The notes below the pieces were generated by a model. That model was not told where the DNA came from, made no database searches, and saw only the letters and a list, made by a program, of their open reading frames with translations. The translations under genes were made by a program, and so were the position numbers. This document shows positions 48,306 through 56,033 of a DNA stretch of 64,000 bases, one piece after another. This DNA comes from Deltaproteobacteria bacterium (GTDB taxonomy: Bacteria > Myxococcota_A > Polyangia > Nannocystales > Nannocystaceae), in NCBI GenBank assembly GCA_016709225.1, contig JADJEE010000012.1, positions 1,841,501 to 1,905,500 on the forward strand, read 5' to 3'. Position 1 is the first letter of the stretch; every line of letters begins with the position of its first letter.

Positions 48306-49349
48306 CTACGCCGGGCCCGTGTTCCACAGCGGCTTGTCGCCCTCGTAGACGACGAGGTTGCCGTCGTCTTGCAGCACCATGTACGCGCCGGGATGGCCGT
48401 GGGTGCTGATGTGCCAGATCGGCCCGCCGTCGGTGCCGTACAGCACCAGGTTGCCGTCCTCCTGCATCACCAAACCCGAAGGCGACGTGCCGTAGGTCTT
48501 CGAGCTCCACAGCGCGACGTAGTCGACGATGCGCAGCACGATGTTGCCGTCGGTCTGTAGCTCCAGCTGGAAGCGATTGTCGCAGGAGTACAAGATCTGT
48601 CCGGGCAACATGACCTCACCCGGGACGAGCACACCACAGCCATCGACGGGCGGTGGCGGCGGCAGCTCCGGGTCTGGTGTCGGCGCTGGCGGGGGAGCTC
48701 CGTTCCCTGCGGTGCGCTGCCAGGTCGCCATGAACGGATACGGATCGACGGCGTCGCTGTCGCCCGGAGCGGCCTCGAAGTGGAGATGCTCGACCGAGGT
48801 GCCGGTCGAACCCATCAGCGCGATGACATCGCCCTTCTTGACTCGGGTCAGCCCCTGGTCGGCCTTGCGAAACGGCGTCGATTCGATGTGGCCGTAGTAG
48901 TAGCGCCAGCCGCTGTCGCCGCGGATCGAGATGCTGTTCCCGGAGAACTCGGGGGTCTCCGCGGCGGTGCGAACCACCCGGATCGTCGCATCCTCCACGG
49001 CGACGAGTGGCGCGTGGCTCTGGGCCGCAAAGCAATCGACGCCCTGGTGCGTGCGCCCGCCCGGTCGAGGATCGCCGAAGCCGTCGCCACAGGATTCCCC
49101 ACGAACGTAGCCGGCGACCGGGAAGGCGTTGTTCGCGGGCGGTGCCGCGGCGATCGAGCTCGTGCCGGGTGCTCCGCCGACGGGCTCCTCGCCTTCGGCA
49201 GGCATCTCGAAGCCCGGAAAGCTGGGCTCGAGCTCGCCATCAGGCCCCAAGCCCTCGTAGCAAGCCGACAGTCCGAACGCGACCGATGCCGCAATGAGTG
49301 CCAGCTTGCAGCTGCTGACACCGTGTCTCCCCGTACCCTGGTTTCTCAT
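48306..49349 (-). CDS. Lipoprotein: M23 (LytM) peptidase domain fused to a B-type lectin domain
   Basis: This 347-residue lipoprotein (SVAFGLSAC, Cys30) has ATG 49349 with a GAGGG site upstream. Residues about 75-205 form an M23 peptidase domain: zinc ligands His101 and Asp105 (HQGVDCFA), His154 (YYGHIE), and His188-x-His190 (EHLHFEAAPG). M23 enzymes cut peptidoglycan cross-bridges. A Pro-rich linker (218-236) precedes a bulb-type (B-type) mannose-binding lectin domain at about 238-347 with QTDGNIVLR, QEDGNLVLY and QDDGNLVVYE, matching the Q-x-D-x-N-x-V-x-Y sugar motif. The pairing suggests a sugar-targeted lytic enzyme, possibly for attacking other bacteria or reshaping the cell wall. Confidence 0.9.
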   Translation of the reverse strand: MRNQGTGRHGVSSCKLALIAASVAFGLSACYEGLGPDGELEPSFPGFEMPAEGEEPVGGAPGTSSIAAAPPANNAFPVAGYVRGESCGDGFGDPRPGGRTHQGVDCFAAQSHAPLVAVEDATIRVVRTAAETPEFSGNSISIRGDSGWRYYYGHIESTPFRKADQGLTRVKKGDVIALMGSTGTSVEHLHFEAAPGDSDAVDPYPFMATWQRTAGNGAPPPAPTPDPELPPPPPVDGCGVLVPGEVMLPGQILYSCDNRFQLELQTDGNIVLRIVDYVALWSSKTYGTSPSGLVMQEDGNLVLYGTDGGPIWHISTHGHPGAYMVLQDDGNLVVYEGDKPLWNTGPA

Positions 49350-49481
49350 GTCGTGCCCTCGGCGGTGTGACTGAACCCGCTTCCAAGAGGGGAAGTGGAA
49401 CGGGCGCGCGTTCAGTTTAAGGGCGCGGTGAATTTTCTCGCGAGTCGCACGCCACGCGGCCGCTCGCCCCCGAGCACTCGC

Positions 49482-50399
49482 TCACGGCACGAGATCCGCG
49501 AGGCTCCGCGGCGCGACATCGAACGCGTCCTCGGTGAAGCGCAGCGGGCCGATGATCGCCGAGTAGGTCGCCCCGACGCTCGGGCTCGGCGCGTTGCCGC
49601 CGAGGAAGAGATCGTCGACGCGCACCTCGGTGGTCAGGGCGAACTCGCCGCTGCAGACCTCGGGATCGGTGACCGTCGCACTCTCGATCCGCACCAGCGC
49701 ACTCTCGTAGGGCTGGGGCCCGTCGCCGGGCGCGAGCAGGGCCGACAGCGGCAAGGTCACCGGCGGCGGCAGCGTGGCGGTGCCTTCGACCACCACGTCG
49801 GCGACCGCCCCCTCGAGCACGATCTGCTCGTACGACAGCTTCGTCGCCACGCGCCCGACCACCCGCACCGCGTCGCCGATCTCGACCTGCAGCGGCGCGC
49901 TGCTGCGCACGGTGATCGCCGAGTTCTCGCCGCCCTCGGGTGACTGCACGAACACCAGGTACTCGCCGTCTTCGACCGCGACCGGCGAGGTGACCACGAG
50001 CTCGTCGAGCTCGACCAGCGTGCCGGCCGGAATGCCACCGGTGCGCACCACGAACACGGTCGCCCCGATGGGGATGTCGTCGCCCATCCCGGCGTTGGTG
50101 TCCTCGGCACCGCCGCTGGTGCCCTCGGGGCCGAGATCCCAATCGCCCTCGCCACCGTCGCACACGGTGTCCTGCGCGCCGTCGGTGGCGGTCGCGGGCC
50201 CCGTCTGGGTTGCGTCGGTACTCGTGTCCTTCGCGGTGGTGGTGGGGCTCCCATCACTCTCGCTCGAGCTCGACGAGCCGCCCGTCGGCGTTCCCGCACC
50301 CGTGTTCTCGCCGTCGGGCGACGCCGGGCTGCTGCAAGCCGCGATGGCAATGACCCACGACCCCACCCCACCCGCGACACGACACCAAGCGCGATGCAT
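49482..50399 (-). CDS. Lipoprotein with OB-fold-like domain
   Basis: This 305-residue predicted lipoprotein has ATG 50399, with VIAIAACSSPASPDG and lipobox AIAAC. A Ser/Thr/Asp linker (about 25-100) precedes a beta-rich region (VFVVRTGGIPAGTLVELDEL, YLVFVQSPEGGENSAITVRS, VGRVATKLSYEQIVLEGAVA). It resembles an OB fold of the DUF5689 kind, though only by eye. It is divergent from the EF-hand lipoprotein gene. The function is unknown. Confidence 0.68.
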   Translation of the reverse strand: MHRAWCRVAGGVGSWVIAIAACSSPASPDGENTGAGTPTGGSSSSSESDGSPTTTAKDTSTDATQTGPATATDGAQDTVCDGGEGDWDLGPEGTSGGAEDTNAGMGDDIPIGATVFVVRTGGIPAGTLVELDELVVTSPVAVEDGEYLVFVQSPEGGENSAITVRSSAPLQVEIGDAVRVVGRVATKLSYEQIVLEGAVADVVVEGTATLPPPVTLPLSALLAPGDGPQPYESALVRIESATVTDPEVCSGEFALTTEVRVDDLFLGGNAPSPSVGATYSAIIGPLRFTEDAFDVAPRSLADLVP

Positions 50400-50496
50400 C
50401 GCAGCATCGTAGCTTCTTTCTGCGCCGAAGCGATCGACCCCGTCGAGGTCGACACTCGTAGGGTGAGGCCGACGATGGGTCGAGCCCGATGGATGG

Positions 50497-51531
50497 ATGA
50501 CGATGCGTAGACAGCTTGGATTGCGGTGTTGTGGGTGGGTTTCGGGCTTGATCTCGCTGACGGTGGCGGTGAGTGGTTGCGACGAGCGCGACGATGGCGA
50601 TGCGGCGAGCGGCCCGTCGTCACCGATCGGTGCCGACTCGAACGCGGACGACCACGACACCGATGGCGCGACCGGGTCGACCGGCGAGACCGACACGAGC
50701 GAGGACAGCGGCCCCGAGGACGACGCGACCAGTGAGAGCGACCCCAGCGCGGGCAGCACCACCACTGGCCCCAGCGAGACCTGTGAGGTCCAGGGCGGCG
50801 CGCGCCCGTGCAGCGAGCCAGACGCGCAGCAGTACTGCGACGCGGGCGTGTGGGGCGAGTGCGTCGTGCCGCAATGCGATCTCGGGGCCACGGTGTCGTG
50901 CGAGTTCGGCGTCGGCCACGACACCTGCGTGCTCATCGACGCGACGCCCATGTGGCAGTGCGACGGCGACCCCGCCGCGTGTGCCTGCGAGGACGACGGC
51001 GGCACCAGCACCCCGATCGTGCTGTCCTTCGACGGCGCCGAGCCACGACTCACCGCCGGGGCCACGGCGGTCTTCGACAACGAGCTGACCGGCGATTGCC
51101 TCGCCACCGACTGGCCCACCGTCGACACGCCGTGGCTCGCCTTGGATCGCGACGGCGACGGTACCATCGTCGACGGGCGCGAGCTGTTCGGCTCCGGCAC
51201 CCGCCTGCACGCCGGCGCGACGGCCCAGCACGGCTTCGCAGCGCTACGCGAGCTCGATGCCAACGGCGACGGGCGACTCACCCCCGCCGATCCACGCTTC
51301 GGCGAGCTCGTGCTGTGGTCGGACCACGACGGCGATCGCCGTGGGCTCGCCGGCGAGCTGTTGCCGCTGTCGTCGTTCGGCGTGCTCTCGATCGAGCTCG
51401 GCTATGCTCGCGCGTCACTGTGTGACACGCGTGGCAACTGCGGTGTCGAGCGAGCTTCCTTCACCTTCGTCGCGCCCGGTGGCGCGCTCCAACACGGGCA
51501 GGCGATCGACCTGCATCTGGCCTGCCAATGA
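50497..51531 (+). CDS. Lipoprotein with EF-hand-like calcium loops
   Basis: This 344-residue predicted lipoprotein has the start MTMRRQLGLRCCGWVSGLIS and lipobox VSGC. A Ser/Thr/Asp/Glu linker (about 30-90) leads to a Cys-rich stretch (about 95-170) with CEVQGGARPCSEPDAQQYC. Two calcium-binding loops follow: LDRDGDGTIVDGRELFG and LDANGDGRLTPADPRFGELV, with DHDGDRRG nearby. It resembles other Ca-loop surface proteins of this lineage. The stop overlaps the next gene (ATGA). Its last ~53 bases recur after the downstream gene. Confidence 0.75.
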   Translation: MTMRRQLGLRCCGWVSGLISLTVAVSGCDERDDGDAASGPSSPIGADSNADDHDTDGATGSTGETDTSEDSGPEDDATSESDPSAGSTTTGPSETCEVQGGARPCSEPDAQQYCDAGVWGECVVPQCDLGATVSCEFGVGHDTCVLIDATPMWQCDGDPAACACEDDGGTSTPIVLSFDGAEPRLTAGATAVFDNELTGDCLATDWPTVDTPWLALDRDGDGTIVDGRELFGSGTRLHAGATAQHGFAALRELDANGDGRLTPADPRFGELVLWSDHDGDRRGLAGELLPLSSFGVLSIELGYARASLCDTRGNCGVERASFTFVAPGGALQHGQAIDLHLACQ

Positions 51532-52358
51532 ACACGAACACGGCACACCCCGACGTGCGCGCGCGCCTCGGCGCCGCGATGGCAATCACCTGGCTGACGA
51601 CGGCCTGCGGAACCGAAGCACCGCAGTCGCCCACCGGCACCTCCACCGATGCTTCGGCATCGGCAACATCGACCGACGCGATGTCGTCGGGCGTCGACGG
51701 CTCGACCAGCACCGGCACCAGCAGCACCGGTGTCACGACCGATGCCAGCTCGAGCAGCGGCAGCGGCAGCGACAGCGACAGCGACAGCGACAGCGGATCG
51801 ACCACCGACGACGGTCTGCACGACGGCTGCTGGGATCACAGCTTCGAGGGCAGCTCCTCCAAGGAGCCGGTCGAGCCGCCGTGGGATGCGTTTACCTGCG
51901 ACGGCTTGCCGACGCCGTGCAGCGCCGTCGAGCTGTCCGTGACCCGCGAGACCGGCGAGCTGACGATCGACGAGACGGCGATGACACCCGCGGAGGTCGC
52001 CGCCGCGGACGACAACGTGCGCTGCATGCTGCAGGCCCTGCGCGACGCGACGCCAGGGCAGTACACGGTAGAATGGGCAATCGACGCTGGCTTCTCGAGC
52101 TCACGCACGCACTACTACGTGCTCGACGACGGCGTCGTCGCGTCGTCCTCGGCGAGGCAGGACTTCGTCGAGTGGTACTTCGAGGCCTATCGCTCGCTGG
52201 TCGACGTGTCGACGTTCGACCCGTGCATCGACGAACCCGATCTCATCACCGCGGCATCATGCCTGGCGCCGCCGGCCGAGAAGGGGCTCAGCCTCGCGCA
52301 GGTACCCGTGCTCGACGCCGACGTGTGCATCGATGCCGTCCCGGCGTGCACGCCGTAG
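51528..52358 (+). CDS. Lipoprotein, first copy of a tandem duplicate
   Basis: This 276-residue predicted lipoprotein has lipobox TTAC in ITWLTTACGTEAPQSPTG. A Ser/Asp repeat linker (DSDSDSDSDSGS-type) precedes a globular region with DGLHDGCWDHSFEG, WDAFTCDGLPTPCSAVELSV, GELTIDETAMTP and HYYVLDDGVVASSS. It is closely related to the next gene (52414-53163) along its whole mature domain. It is coupled to the EF-hand lipoprotein by ATGA. The function is unknown; the conserved Cys and Asp residues in the shared domain suggest a stable secreted fold. Confidence 0.75.
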   Translation: MNTNTAHPDVRARLGAAMAITWLTTACGTEAPQSPTGTSTDASASATSTDAMSSGVDGSTSTGTSSTGVTTDASSSSGSGSDSDSDSDSGSTTDDGLHDGCWDHSFEGSSSKEPVEPPWDAFTCDGLPTPCSAVELSVTRETGELTIDETAMTPAEVAAADDNVRCMLQALRDATPGQYTVEWAIDAGFSSSRTHYYVLDDGVVASSSARQDFVEWYFEAYRSLVDVSTFDPCIDEPDLITAASCLAPPAEKGLSLAQVPVLDADVCIDAVPACTP

Positions 52359-52360
52359 CG

Positions 52361-52413
52361 CCGGGTGGCGCGCTCCAACAACGGCAGGCGATCGACCTGC
52401 ATCTGGCATGTCA
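52361..52413 (+). repeat. Relic copy of the 3' end of the EF-hand lipoprotein gene
   Basis: These 53 bases match 51475-51527 at a constant offset of 886 bp, with 5 differences and no gaps. Three of the differences are synonymous in the original frame; the relic still encodes PGGALQQRQAIDLHLACQ and a TGA. The upstream gene body is missing. The segment now acts as the leader for the second lipoprotein copy, whose ATG overlaps the relic TGA just as in the first copy. Confidence 0.85.
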
Positions 52414-53163
52414 ATGAACACTTACACGAGAACCGAACTCATGCGCACGTACCTCGCCGCGGCGATCACATGCACTTGGCTGACGACGGCGTGCGGTACC
52501 GAACCACCGCAGTCGTCCAACACCACCAACGACACACTCACCACCGACGCCTCGGCGAGCGACTCGTCGACGAGTGACGCGAGCTCCAGCAGCGACGGCA
52601 GCTCGACCACCGACGGGCTCCACGACGGCTGCTGGGACCACAGCTTCGAGGGCACCGAGCTGGACGAACCGGTCGTGCCGCCGTGGGATGCGTTCAGCTG
52701 CGGCAGCTTGCCGACGCCGTGCGGCGACGTCGAGCTGTGGGTCACCACCACGACCGGTGAGCTGACGATCGACGAGACGGCGATGACGCCCGAAGCGACC
52801 GAGACCGCGGATACCAACACGCGCTGCATCCTGCAGGGCCTCCGTGATGCGACGCCGGGGCGGTACACCGTGCAGTGGGTCATCGACACCGGAATCTATG
52901 GCTCGATCACGCACTACTACGTCCTCGACGACGGCGTGGTGGCGTCGTCCTCGGCGAACCAGGACTTGGACGTGTCGTTCTTCGAGGCCTACCGGCCCTT
53001 GGTCGCCCCATCGACCTTCGACCCGTGCATCGACGAGCCCGATCTCATCGCTGCGGCCTCGTGCCTGTCGCCGCCCCTCGCGGAGGGATCGATCGGCTTC
53101 GCATCTGCGCCGGCGCTCGATGCCGACACGTGCATCGATGCGGTCCCGACCTGCCCGCCCTGA
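52414..53163 (+). CDS. Lipoprotein, second copy of a tandem duplicate
   Basis: This 249-residue lipoprotein is paralogous to the preceding gene. It has ITCTWLTTACGTEPPQ with lipobox TTAC, a shorter Ser/Thr/Asp linker, and the shared domain DGLHDGCWDHSFEG, GELTIDETAMTP, TRCILQGLRDATPGRYTVQW and HYYVLDDGVVASSSAN. ATG 52414 aligns with the first copy's start; ATG 52408, 6 nt upstream, is also possible. It differs mainly in linker length and a few charged positions. The product is not known. Confidence 0.75.
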   Translation: MNTYTRTELMRTYLAAAITCTWLTTACGTEPPQSSNTTNDTLTTDASASDSSTSDASSSSDGSSTTDGLHDGCWDHSFEGTELDEPVVPPWDAFSCGSLPTPCGDVELWVTTTTGELTIDETAMTPEATETADTNTRCILQGLRDATPGRYTVQWVIDTGIYGSITHYYVLDDGVVASSSANQDLDVSFFEAYRPLVAPSTFDPCIDEPDLIAAASCLSPPLAEGSIGFASAPALDADTCIDAVPTCPP

Positions 53164-53175
53164 CGGGCACGGTCC

Positions 53176-54117
53176 TCAGGCCCAGCGCAGCACCGGCGCC
53201 GGTGGCTTCCCGCAGCTGGGCGCCGCGACGGCGCCGGTGTCGATGCTTCGCACGGTCCGCTCGAGCATTGCCCCACGCACCCGCGCCCGCACCTGCACGC
53301 CGCCCGGGTCCGGCTGCTCGCCCTCGATGACGACGTCGTCGAAGCCGCGCAGATCGAGCTCGCTGCGCCACAGGCACTCGGCCGCCTGTGCGGCCTCGCT
53401 CAGGCACGTGCGACCGCGTAGCAACGCGACGTCGCCGAGCTCGCGACGCAGCGCCGCGTCGAGGAACGCGTCGGTGCCCGCGGCCGTCAGTCGCCCCACG
53501 CACAGGCCCTCGGGCAGCCACAGCGCGGTGGCAGCGAAGCGGTGGCCGCCCAGGTGCGTGGTCTGCCACGCCTCGAGCTCGGCGCGACGGGCCGCGACCT
53601 CGTACACCGCGACCCCGAACTTCGCACAGCAACGATCGCGCTTGCCGTTGGTGCACACGAGCAGGAGTGGCTGCGTGACCGCCTGGGCGCCGGCCGGGAC
53701 CGCACCGGTGCGCAGCTGCGCGAGCGCCCCTGCGAGGTCGATGCCCGGCAGCGCGTCGAGCCCATCGAGCTGCCACCGTGCGACCCGCGGGACACCGTCG
53801 TTGCGGGTCGACGCGAGCATCACGACCACGCCGGCGGGCCCGCGTCGCGCGGCGCCGGGACGACCGATGAGCTGCAAGCGTGCGCCCGCGGTGCCCTCGA
53901 TGAACGCATCGACGTGGGCGCGCACCGACGCGGACACCTGCGCGGCCTCCCAGGCCTTGCCGGCCCACGCGCCGGTGTACTCGAGCATCAGCCATGCATC
54001 GATGCCGGGGGCCGCGGTGCCGAACTGCGACTCACCCGCCGCGACCGACGAGGCCGCGCACCATGGGCTCGCGCTCGCGTCTGCATCCCCCGGTGCCATC
54101 GGCCCAAGCGTCGCCAC
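53176..54117 (-). CDS. Sucrase/ferredoxin-like family protein
   Basis: This 313-residue protein is of the sucrase/ferredoxin-like family, which has a thioredoxin-like 2Fe-2S fold and no demonstrated sucrase activity in most members. The signature is LLVCTNGKRDRCCAKFG, followed by the HLGGHRFAATALWLPEG region and a C-terminal Cys. The start is GTG 54117; ATG 54099 is an alternative that loses 6 residues. The N-terminal half (about 40-150) is a less conserved domain. It is divergent from glmS with 74 bp between. Confidence 0.8.
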   Translation of the reverse strand: MATLGPMAPGDADASASPWCAASSVAAGESQFGTAAPGIDAWLMLEYTGAWAGKAWEAAQVSASVRAHVDAFIEGTAGARLQLIGRPGAARRGPAGVVVMLASTRNDGVPRVARWQLDGLDALPGIDLAGALAQLRTGAVPAGAQAVTQPLLLVCTNGKRDRCCAKFGVAVYEVAARRAELEAWQTTHLGGHRFAATALWLPEGLCVGRLTAAGTDAFLDAALRRELGDVALLRGRTCLSEAAQAAECLWRSELDLRGFDDVVIEGEQPDPGGVQVRARVRGAMLERTVRSIDTGAVAAPSCGKPPAPVLRWA

Positions 54118-54170
54118 GGCCCGAAGGTAGCAGGTCCCGATCCGGGAATCCTGCGCTGGCGTCCGCGCGA

Positions 54171-54176
54171 TATACT
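54171..54176 (+). promoter_or_regulatory. Putative -10 element of glmS
   Basis: TATACT matches 5 of 6 positions of the sigma-70 -10 and lies 15 nt before the glmS ATG. No good -35 is seen at 16-18 nt spacing. A start about 7 nt downstream would give a very short leader, leaving no room for a glmS ribozyme. Confidence 0.4.
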
Positions 54177-54191
54177 GGTCGAGTTCAAATC

Positions 54192-56027
54192 ATGTGCGGC
54201 ATCGTCGGATACACCGGGCATCGTGAAGCGACTCCTCTCCTGCTCGAGGGGCTGCGACGCCTCGAGTATCGCGGCTACGACTCGGCCGGCGTCGCGGTGC
54301 TCTCGGGCGCAGGCGCACCGGCCCGCGTCGCGCGCTGCGAGGGCAAGCTGCAGCGCCTCCGCGACCTGCTCGAGCGTGAGCCGCTGGCGGGCACCTGCGG
54401 CATCGGCCACACGCGGTGGGCCACCCACGGTCGCCCGACCGAGGCCAACGCCCATCCGCATCGGCAGGGCAAGGTCAGCATCATCCACAATGGCATCATC
54501 GAGAACCATCTCGAGCTGCGCCAGCAGCTCGAGGCGGTCGGGTGCCGCTTCGGCAGCGAGACCGACAGCGAGATCTTCGCGCACCTCGTCGATCGCGAGG
54601 TCGCCGCGGGCGGTGAGCTGCGTGTCGCGGTGTCCCGCGCGCTCGCGCAGGTGCGCGGCACGTGGGCGATCTGCGTGCTGCACGACGACCACCCCCACGA
54701 GGTGGTCGCGGCCCGCCACAACGCGCCGTTGTTGCTGGGCCTGGGCGAGTCCGACAAGCCCGAGAACTTCGTCGCCTCCGACGTCGCCGCAATCCTCGAG
54801 CACACCCGCCGCGTGGTCGACCTCGAAGATGGCGACACCGCGCGCCTGACCCGCGAGAGCATCGAGGTCTACGACGCGACCGGCAAGCGCGTCGATCGCC
54901 CCGAGCGACGGGTCGACTGGAGCCCCGTCGCCGCCGAGAAGGAGGGCTTCAAGCACTTCATGCTCAAGGAGATCCACGAGCAGCCGCGCGTGATCTCCGA
55001 TGCGCTCGCCGGCCGCATGTCGCCGCAGCAGGCCGAGGTGCGCCTCGACGGACTCGACCTCGACTTCACCGGCACGCAGAAGCTGCTACTGCTGGCCTGC
55101 GGCACCAGCTGGCACGCGGCGATGTGCGGCAAGTACATGCTCGAGAAGCTCGCGCGGATCCCCGTCGAGGTCGACCTCGCCAGCGAGTTCCGCTACCGCG
55201 ACCCGGTGGTGCAGCCCGGCACGCTGGCGGTCGCGGTCTCGCAGTCGGGCGAGACCGCCGACACCATGGCGGCGCTGCGCGAGGCCAAGCGCCTGGGCGC
55301 GACCACACTGGCGATCTGCAACGTGGTCGGCTCGTCGATCGCCCGCGCCGCCGATCACGTGGTCTACACCCACGCCGGCCCCGAGATCAGCGTCGCCTCG
55401 ACCAAGGCCTTCACCAGCCAGCTGACGATCTTCGTGCTGCTGTCGCTGCACGTCGCCAAGCGGCGCGGCACCCTCGACGACGCGGCGATCCAGCGCGCGA
55501 TGATGGGCCTGTCGGCGGTGCCCGAGGCGATGAACCACCTGTTGGGCCAGCTGCCGGCGATCCGCACCATCGCCCGCCGCTACATGCACGCGCGCGACTT
55601 CCTCTACCTCGGCCGTGGGCTCGGCTTCCCGGTCGCGCTCGAGGGCGCGCTCAAGCTCAAGGAAATCTCGTACGTGCACGCCGAGGGCTACGCCTCCGGC
55701 GAGATGAAGCATGGCCCGATCGCGCTGGTCGACGAGAACCTGCCGGTGGTCGTGATCGCCCTGCGCGGCCCCGGCTACGAGAAGGTGCTCTCGAACCTCG
55801 CCGAGGTCCGCGCCCGCGGCGGCAAGATCATCGCGCTCGCGACCATGGGCGACCGCGAGATCGCCGACATGGCCGACGACGTCGTGGTCGTTCCCGACGT
55901 CGACGAGCTGCTGCAGCCGCTGCTCGCCAGCATCCCGCTGCAGCTGCTCGCGTACCACATCGCCGATCTGCGCGGCACCGACGTCGACCAGCCACGCAAC
56001 CTCGCCAAGTCGGTCACCGTCGAGTGA
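54192..56027 (+). CDS. glmS: Glutamine-fructose-6-phosphate aminotransferase (GlmS)
   Basis: GlmS makes glucosamine 6-phosphate, the first step to UDP-GlcNAc for peptidoglycan and LPS. The 611-residue protein starts MCGIVGYTGHREATPLLLEG with catalytic Cys2. The glutaminase domain (about 1-240) has RLEYRGYDSAGVAV and GHTRWATHGRPTEANAHPH. Two SIS sugar-isomerase domains follow (KLLLLACGTSWHAAMCGKYM, VAVSQSGETADTM and YLGRGLGFPVALEGALKLKE), and the C-terminus ends in DQPRNLAKSVTVE. Length and motif order match the family. It is convergent with the Sel1 gene. Confidence 0.97.
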   Translation: MCGIVGYTGHREATPLLLEGLRRLEYRGYDSAGVAVLSGAGAPARVARCEGKLQRLRDLLEREPLAGTCGIGHTRWATHGRPTEANAHPHRQGKVSIIHNGIIENHLELRQQLEAVGCRFGSETDSEIFAHLVDREVAAGGELRVAVSRALAQVRGTWAICVLHDDHPHEVVAARHNAPLLLGLGESDKPENFVASDVAAILEHTRRVVDLEDGDTARLTRESIEVYDATGKRVDRPERRVDWSPVAAEKEGFKHFMLKEIHEQPRVISDALAGRMSPQQAEVRLDGLDLDFTGTQKLLLLACGTSWHAAMCGKYMLEKLARIPVEVDLASEFRYRDPVVQPGTLAVAVSQSGETADTMAALREAKRLGATTLAICNVVGSSIARAADHVVYTHAGPEISVASTKAFTSQLTIFVLLSLHVAKRRGTLDDAAIQRAMMGLSAVPEAMNHLLGQLPAIRTIARRYMHARDFLYLGRGLGFPVALEGALKLKEISYVHAEGYASGEMKHGPIALVDENLPVVVIALRGPGYEKVLSNLAEVRARGGKIIALATMGDREIADMADDVVVVPDVDELLQPLLASIPLQLLAYHIADLRGTDVDQPRNLAKSVTVE

Positions 56028-56033
56028 CCGACG

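Noticed and set aside
54118..54191. glmS ribozyme or riboswitch upstream of glmS
   Set aside because: Only 74 bp separate the divergent starts and a likely -10 lies 15 nt before the ATG, leaving no room for the ribozyme.
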